DNA of 64,000 nt from an uncultured Salinimicrobium sp. (GTDB lineage: Bacteria; Bacteroidota; Bacteroidia; Flavobacteriales; Flavobacteriaceae), in assembly GCA_946887075.1 (NCBI GenBank), contig CAMPKA010000004.1:62001-126000 (forward strand). The letters run 5' to 3'. A model generated the notes under the pieces. That model worked only from the letters and a program-made list of their open reading frames with translations, made no database searches and was not told the DNA's origin. Positions 59,040 through 64,000 of this stretch are shown here, piece after piece. Made by a program: the position numbers and the translations under genes. Positions within the stretch are counted from its first letter, which is position 1. Every line of letters starts with the position of its first letter.

Positions 59040-59813
59040 ATGAATAAGATTTCCTTAATGACTGGAGCGTTTCTTCTGCTCTTTCTATCCTCCTGTGTAT
59101 CCAGAAAAAATATCGTCTATTTCCAAAATATGTCAGAACTGGAGGCACAAGCGGATTCCGAAGAGGCTGCTCTTGAGATTCAGCCTAATGATCTTTTGAG
59201 CATCACGGTTTCCGCAGCTAACATGGAAGCCGCACAACCCTTCAATCTGCCTTTGACTTCAGCACCCACTCCTGGAGATGCAGGAGTAACCGGGAGACTG
59301 GAGTTGCAGACCTACCTGGTCAATAGTGAAGGGAATATAGAATTTCCTGTCCTGGGTACTGTTCATGTAGCCGGTCTCACTCGACAGGAATTGACACAGA
59401 AGCTTAAAAAAGAAATTTCCAGATACGTTCAGGACCCGATCGTAAACATCAAACTGGTCAATTTTCAGGTGACCGTCCTGGGAGAGGTAAGCCGACCCGG
59501 AACCTTTACGGTACCCGACGAAAAGATCAGTTTGACTAAAGCTTTAGGCCTGGCAGGAGATTTGACCATTTATGGGCGTCGTGATAACGTCCTTGTCATC
59601 AGAGAAAGCGACAGTACGAAAACCTATAAGTATCTGGACCTGACCGACAGCGGGGTCCTGAATTCCCCATACTATTATCTTCAACAAAACGACGTGGTCT
59701 ATGTAGAGCCCAATGCCGCCCAGAGACAGGGAGCCAGTTATAACCGAAATGCTTCTGTTTACATCTCCATCGCGTCTGTTTTAATTTCATTAATCGTTGT
59801 AATTGCCCGTTAA
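59040..59813 (+). CDS. Wza-like polysaccharide export outer-membrane lipoprotein
   Basis: A 257-aa protein with a lipoprotein signal (lipobox LSSCV, Cys17), a polysaccharide-export domain (about 44-150; IQPNDLLSITVSA, YLVNSEGNIEFPVLGTVHV, LTRQELTQKLKKEIS), one SLBB-like domain (about 150-230; VTVLGEVSRPGTFTVPDE) and a C-terminal hydrophobic helix (about 236-257). It forms the outer-membrane channel ring of a Wza/Wzc-type export system. Wzc-like follows after 4 bases, so the two are coupled. The start at 59040 is chosen because the longer frame opens with TTG. Confidence 0.9.
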   Translation: MNKISLMTGAFLLLFLSSCVSRKNIVYFQNMSELEAQADSEEAALEIQPNDLLSITVSAANMEAAQPFNLPLTSAPTPGDAGVTGRLELQTYLVNSEGNIEFPVLGTVHVAGLTRQELTQKLKKEISRYVQDPIVNIKLVNFQVTVLGEVSRPGTFTVPDEKISLTKALGLAGDLTIYGRRDNVLVIRESDSTKTYKYLDLTDSGVLNSPYYYLQQNDVVYVEPNAAQRQGASYNRNASVYISIASVLISLIVVIAR

Positions 59814-59817
59814 TTAT

Positions 59818-62226
59818 ATGTCAAATCAGTCCAATCCTATCCGCCCGCAGGAAGAAGAAATCGATCTCAGAGAGCAGTTAGAAATCTATCTTAGGCGATG
59901 GCCATTATTTCTGGCAGGCGTGATTATCTGTATCACTCTCGCCATCCTTTATCTTCATTACACCATTCCGGTATATAACACCGTGGCCACAGTTATTATT
60001 AAGGACGAAGAAAAGGGAGCGGGTTCCTCACAATTGGCCGCCTTCGCCGATCTTGGATTAATCGGAGGAATGAGTACTTCCTCGATAGAGAACGAAATCG
60101 GTATTCTCAAATCAAAGCGCCTGATGACAAACGTCGCCAGGGAACTGAACCTCCATGTCCGGTATTTTCATGAAGGCTCTGTTCCTCAGGAGGAACTTTT
60201 TGCCAATCGACCCATTAATATTCAGATCCTGGCATTTGATAAAGAACGGTTTCAGGTGCTCCAGGAAGAGGACCGATTGGAACCGCTCCTTTTCCGGGTT
60301 TTGTCGGATTCCACCTTTGTGATAGAGAAAGAGGACGGATCAACCGAAAAAGCCTCCTTCGGCAAGGCCCTTAGCCTTCCCTTTGCAGAAATATCAGTGA
60401 CGCCCAATCTACCAGCGTTGAAAAAGGAAGAACATAGGGAGGTACGGGTACAATTCAGTACTCTGGACCATGCTGCAGCAGTCTATCGGGAAAAGGTGCA
60501 GGTAACACTTTCGGACAAGAACTCAAGCCTCATAGAGTTGAGCCTGCAGGACCCCGTAAAGAGCAAGGCACAGCGAATTCTGGACGAATTGGTATACCAG
60601 TACAACAAGGAGGCTATCGAAGACAAGAATCTGGTGTCGCGCAATACCGCAGAGTTCATCGAAGATCGCCTTGCCATAATCACTGAAGAACTCGATTCAG
60701 TAGAAACAAACAAGGAGAAATTTAAAAAGAACAACCAGTTAACCGATATTGAGGCGGAATCCAAACTTTTTATAGAGAATGCCAGTGAATTTCGGAACAG
60801 ACAACTGGCAGTGGAGACGCAGCTAGAACTCACCAATACCATGATCGACTACCTCAGGTCGGACAAGGGAGGGTTGCTGCCCGCAAATCTCGGTTTTGAA
60901 GAGGGAGGAAATGAAGCTGTTTCTGGAAGCATCCAGTCCTATAACAAACTGGTTCTGGAAAGGGACCGGATTTTGGCAGGTTCGACCGAAAATAACCCGG
61001 TGATCATCAATCTTAACAATCAGATAGCTCAGATCCGGAACAATGTGCTCCAGAGTCTTTCCAACATGAAGACTTCCCTTCAGATCGCCAAAAGTGACCT
61101 GGATGCCCAGGAGGCTAAAATAGATGCCCAGATCGCCCGGGTCCCTTCTAAAGAAAAGGAATTCCGAAACATTGAACGACAACAGAACATCAAGGAAGCG
61201 CTTTACCTATTCCTGCTTCAGAAAAGGGAAGAGACCTCGCTTTCATTAGCCGTCACCGCTCCCAAAGCCAAGATCGTCGATGCGGCTTACAGTTCAAATG
61301 AACCGGTCTCTCCTAAACCTAAGATCGTCTTTCTGGCTGCTCTGATCATCGGGCTTTTGATTCCTTTCCTGTATATCTACCTGAGAGGCATCCTGAACAA
61401 TAAAATCAAGGACAGAAACGATATCGATGCCATAGCAAAGGAAATTCCGATCGTCGGAGAGATTCCGAGAATTGGTAAAAAGGAGAAAGACCTGATCGCT
61501 AATAATGACCGGTCGGTTCTGGCGGAGTCTTTCCGGATTCTGCACACGAATCTACAGTATCTCCTGGTCAATGCAGGGGACAAGCTGGAAGGAAACACCA
61601 TTTTCATCACCTCAACTGTTAAGGGTGAAGGGAAAACATTCATCGCGTTCAATACCGCCCTTACCCTGGCATATTCCGGTAAGAAAGTCTTGCTGGTCGG
61701 TGCCGATTTAAGAAATCCACAGCTCCAACGATACGAAACCGACGCCAGGTCCTTTCTCGGAGTGAGTGATTACCTTGTAAATGACCGTCTTAAGCTGGAG
61801 GATTTGATCACTCCTTCAAATGCCCATCCGGAGGTACACCTTTTGGCCTCAGGTTCAATACCTCCTAATCCCACGGAACTATGGAGGCAAAAAAAGAGCG
61901 CGACCTTGTTTAAGGAGCTAGAAGGACGGTATGACTATATCATTGTTGATACCGCTCCGTGTATGTTGGTCACCGACACCTTCCTTATCAACAAATTTGC
62001 GGACATCACGCTTTATGTCACCAGAGCAGGCTATACAGAAAAGAAGCTGCTGAACTTTGCTCTGGACGCCAAGAAGGAAGGCAAGTTAAATCACATCAGT
62101 TTTGTCCTCAATGATGTGGAAGCAGCTCATTTCGGCTATGGGAACAAATATGGCTATGCCTATAATGAAGATCAGGAAAGTTTGTGGAAGAAAATGAGAG
62201 GCAAAGCGGCTTTCTGGAGCTTTTAG
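59818..62226 (+). CDS. Wzc-like polysaccharide co-polymerase with tyrosine autokinase domain
   Basis: An 802-aa inner-membrane protein. A first helix (about 30-50) precedes the Wzz domain and a long periplasmic coiled coil (about 250-480). A second helix (about 503-522) is followed by the BY-kinase domain (about 560-780). Walker A is TSTVKGEGKTFIAF (about 598-611), Walker A' LLVGADLRNPQ, Walker B YDYIIVDTAP. A C-terminal cluster of Tyr (YGNKYGYAYNED, about 779-790) is the likely autophosphorylation tail. It sets chain length and couples export to phosphorylation. No Wzb-like phosphatase gene is in the window. Confidence 0.92.
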   Translation: MSNQSNPIRPQEEEIDLREQLEIYLRRWPLFLAGVIICITLAILYLHYTIPVYNTVATVIIKDEEKGAGSSQLAAFADLGLIGGMSTSSIENEIGILKSKRLMTNVARELNLHVRYFHEGSVPQEELFANRPINIQILAFDKERFQVLQEEDRLEPLLFRVLSDSTFVIEKEDGSTEKASFGKALSLPFAEISVTPNLPALKKEEHREVRVQFSTLDHAAAVYREKVQVTLSDKNSSLIELSLQDPVKSKAQRILDELVYQYNKEAIEDKNLVSRNTAEFIEDRLAIITEELDSVETNKEKFKKNNQLTDIEAESKLFIENASEFRNRQLAVETQLELTNTMIDYLRSDKGGLLPANLGFEEGGNEAVSGSIQSYNKLVLERDRILAGSTENNPVIINLNNQIAQIRNNVLQSLSNMKTSLQIAKSDLDAQEAKIDAQIARVPSKEKEFRNIERQQNIKEALYLFLLQKREETSLSLAVTAPKAKIVDAAYSSNEPVSPKPKIVFLAALIIGLLIPFLYIYLRGILNNKIKDRNDIDAIAKEIPIVGEIPRIGKKEKDLIANNDRSVLAESFRILHTNLQYLLVNAGDKLEGNTIFITSTVKGEGKTFIAFNTALTLAYSGKKVLLVGADLRNPQLQRYETDARSFLGVSDYLVNDRLKLEDLITPSNAHPEVHLLASGSIPPNPTELWRQKKSATLFKELEGRYDYIIVDTAPCMLVTDTFLINKFADITLYVTRAGYTEKKLLNFALDAKKEGKLNHISFVLNDVEAAHFGYGNKYGYAYNEDQESLWKKMRGKAAFWSF

Positions 62227-62259
62227 AACGATCTAAGCCAAGTCAATGACAAATTAAAC

Positions 62260-63648
62260 ATGTACAAGCAATTTGGATGGAGTAGCAGTTTTCTACTGCT
62301 ACTTTTTTTTTACGCGACGAAGTCTGTAAGTCAAACCACCTATTCTCTCAATAGCCACATCTGGACTCAGGGTTCAACTCAGGAGCATCTACCTTTCTGG
62401 CTGCACAGCAATCGAAAGGGTCGTATCCACAGGACAACGAGCGCAGCTGGACTTTTAGCGGGAAAAGTACAACACACCCTGCCCTCAGGGGCAATCGTCG
62501 AGATTGCTGCAGGAGGAGCCTTTCGTAATCATGGTGTTCCGGAATTTTTCGTCGACAAGGCCTATATCGAGTTCCGAAACGACTTTGTCCGGTTAACGGG
62601 TGGAATAAAGCATGAGAGGCAGGTATGGAACGGGTTAAGCGCAACCAACGAAAACATTCTTTGGTCTCTCAATGCACGTGCTTTGCCTGGACTGGAGATT
62701 GCGACTTCCAATACCATCCCTATCCTACCCGGCGTAGGATTCGAAGCGCTATGGGCGGAATACATCCTCGAACATGAGCGTCATGTGCCAAGGGCGAGGG
62801 TCCATAGAAAGCGTTTTCATCTGGTACTTCAGCCGACTGAAAAATGGAGGATCAAAGTTGGAATCCAACACTTCGCTCAGTGGGGTGGCATTTCTCCTGA
62901 TAAAGGCAAACAGCCACATGGAATCACGGATTACCTGAGAATCATTACCGGAAGGCAGGGAGGTGAAGATGCGCTGCAGGGGGATAAAGAAAATTCCCTT
63001 GGAAATCATCTGGGGTCCTGGGAGGTGGAGGTCCAGCGGACCTTTGGGCAAAACGCGATTACTTTCATCTACAACAATATCTTTGAAGATGGGTCCGGTA
63101 GCAGATTAGCCAACTTTCCTGACGGCCGGTACGGATTTTTTTGGAACCTGGAGGAATCCTATAGCCTATTCAATTCCATACTATATGAATTCTACTATAC
63201 CAAGCATCAAAGCCACGATGTAAACCGGTGGGGTGCGGATAACTACCTGGACCACCATATGACATACAACTCTGGCTGGACCTACTTCGGTCAGGTCATC
63301 GGGGCTCCCTTCTTTCTCTACGATGAGGCAGGTGATGATATCATCAATAATAAATTTACCGCACATCATATCGGGTGGGGCGGAAACTTTGGTACCTTCT
63401 ATAATCCATATCCATACAAGGTCCTATTGAGCTATCGCCACAATGAAGGAACCTATACGGACGACAGCTTTCCTCCTGACCGGGAGCCAAAGATTTTTTC
63501 CACTTATCTCGAGACACGGATCTTTAATGCGTACTTTGAAGACTATACGCCTGAATTAAGATTGAACCTGGTAGTCGGAGCAGATTTCCATAACTTCCTC
63601 GACCCCAATTTCGCAGCAGGGCTGGCCCTGTCATACAAAATCCTTTAA
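62260..63648 (+). CDS. Wzi-like capsule assembly outer-membrane protein
   Basis: A 462-aa exported protein: signal peptide ending SVSQ (about 25), then a beta-barrel rich in alternating aromatic strands (FGQNAITFIYNNIFEDGSG, YGFFWNLEESYSLFNSILYE), as in the Wzi/capsule assembly family. These proteins anchor or organise the exported polysaccharide at the surface. It ends with the short GLALSYKIL strand, ending in Leu rather than an aromatic residue. It is the last gene of the module; kynU lies convergently 20 bases beyond its stop. No glycosyltransferases follow. Confidence 0.87.
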   Translation: MYKQFGWSSSFLLLLFFYATKSVSQTTYSLNSHIWTQGSTQEHLPFWLHSNRKGRIHRTTSAAGLLAGKVQHTLPSGAIVEIAAGGAFRNHGVPEFFVDKAYIEFRNDFVRLTGGIKHERQVWNGLSATNENILWSLNARALPGLEIATSNTIPILPGVGFEALWAEYILEHERHVPRARVHRKRFHLVLQPTEKWRIKVGIQHFAQWGGISPDKGKQPHGITDYLRIITGRQGGEDALQGDKENSLGNHLGSWEVEVQRTFGQNAITFIYNNIFEDGSGSRLANFPDGRYGFFWNLEESYSLFNSILYEFYYTKHQSHDVNRWGADNYLDHHMTYNSGWTYFGQVIGAPFFLYDEAGDDIINNKFTAHHIGWGGNFGTFYNPYPYKVLLSYRHNEGTYTDDSFPPDREPKIFSTYLETRIFNAYFEDYTPELRLNLVVGADFHNFLDPNFAAGLALSYKIL

Positions 63649-63668
63649 CCTCCTGCTGAAGATCCAGG

Positions 63669-64000
63669 TTATTCCCTTTTCCTGAAGTAACCCCTCAGGA
63701 TCTTACCAAACTTCCACATGTCCTCATAGGAGCAGTATAAAGGTGCAGGAGCCAGTCTGATCACATTGGGTTCTCTCCAATCGATGATGACACCATTGTC
63801 CATCAGGTACTGGAATGTTTGTCTTCCTTCTCCATGAAGGAAAACCGAAAGCTGTGTCCCCCGCTCCTGTGGGGTGATAATTTCAAAATTGCCAGTCACT
63901 TCCTTTTCAACTTCCCGTAAAATAAATTCGAGATAAGACACGATGTGATCCCGTTTCCGCCCGATCTCCGTCATCCCTGCTTCTTCGAAGATCTCCAGGG
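63669..64000 (-). CDS. kynU: Kynureninase (partial, C-terminal part)
   Basis: PLP enzyme that cleaves kynurenine or 3-hydroxykynurenine to anthranilate or 3-hydroxyanthranilate plus alanine. Only the last 110 codons are in the window, and the frame is open through 64000. The visible part matches the family end: LEIFEEAGMTEIGRKRDHIV, then RGTQLSVFLHGEG, MDNGVIIDWREPNVIRLAPA and PLYCSYEDMWKFGKIL. The PLP lysine lies upstream, outside the window. kmo is the next gene in this direction on this strand, at 54.7 kb, behind the plus-strand polysaccharide block. Anthranilate from this enzyme could feed the trp operon (inference). Confidence 0.9.
   Translation of the reverse strand, partial: LEIFEEAGMTEIGRKRDHIVSYLEFILREVEKEVTGNFEIITPQERGTQLSVFLHGEGRQTFQYLMDNGVIIDWREPNVIRLAPAPLYCSYEDMWKFGKILRGYFRKRE

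Noticed and set aside
1..64000. CRISPR arrays, insertion sequences, tRNA, rRNA and att sites
   Set aside because: Intergenic regions were read for regular repeats, tRNA T-loop patterns (GGTTCGAxTCC), terminal inverted repeats and integrase genes. None was found.

Overview
The window is a chromosomal segment of a Gram-negative bacterium of the Bacteroidota, most likely a marine Flavobacteriaceae. The reasons are a secreted S8 protease with a C-terminal type IX secretion sorting domain, many Bacteroidota-type -7 promoter elements (TAnnTTTG) upstream of genes, almost no Shine-Dalgarno sequences, an UpxY-type antiterminator, a TonB-dependent receptor with a carboxypeptidase-like N-domain, and a housekeeping gene order (nudix/pyrE-SRPBCC-birA-rsfS-ftsH-LUD-cdsA-psd) that I recall from flavobacteria. 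Coding density is very high. I see no rRNA, tRNA, IS element, integrase, phage gene or CRISPR array. The genus cannot be fixed from the sequence alone.

Layout. 1-6.6 kb: pyrF (cut by the window edge), prfA, a DUF1206 membrane protein, the S8/T9SS protease, an M57 lipoprotein protease and a rhodanese. 6.66-13.3 kb: a complete tryptophan operon trpEGDCFBA, with nearly every gene overlapping the next, preceded by an 18-codon leader peptide with three consecutive Trp codons and mutually exclusive RNA hairpins ending in an intrinsic terminator. This is a classical ribosome-mediated attenuator, and its promoter lies so close to the leader ATG that the leader mRNA may be leaderless. 13.3-20.4 kb (minus strand): a UDG-superfamily protein, pyruvate carboxylase, yaaA, an RluA pseudouridine synthase and a PASTA protein. 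20.5-24.3 kb: ddl and coaD, then a TonB receptor. 24.4-33.5 kb: an M14 carboxypeptidase lipoprotein, a nudix hydrolase, and the pyrE-to-psd housekeeping run ending in an acyl-CoA-binding protein. 33.5-45 kb: valS, a DUF1573 protein, a retropepsin-like/PDZ protein, an aminotransferase with murB, a fasciclin lipoprotein, a small Cys-rich membrane protein, a GT2 glycosyltransferase with an ECF-like sigma factor, then lipA and gap. 45-54.7 kb: a TPR hybrid histidine kinase, lpxK, a NIF3-like protein with a coiled-coil protein that has lost its zinc-binding cysteines, a Cys-rich lipoprotein with a lipoprotein MsrA, a CvrA-type antiporter, and kynurenine 3-monooxygenase (kmo). 55-63.6 kb: a small membrane protein, an SDR, a lipoprotein, and an exopolysaccharide initiation/export module (upxY, WecA-like transferase, Wza-like, Wzc-like, Wzi-like). 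The window ends inside kynureninase (kynU, minus strand), so the kynU and kmo genes flank the polysaccharide block.

The most interesting signals are the trp attenuator with a possibly leaderless leader peptide, the structured 339-base leader between upxY and the polysaccharide genes, the zinc-ribbon protein without zinc ligands, the Cys-rich lipoprotein/MsrA pair, and tryptophan synthesis and breakdown genes in one window with the breakdown genes split by a surface-polysaccharide module. Starts were moved from the longest reading frame wherever homologous N-termini, -7 elements or an ATG further in made a better case.
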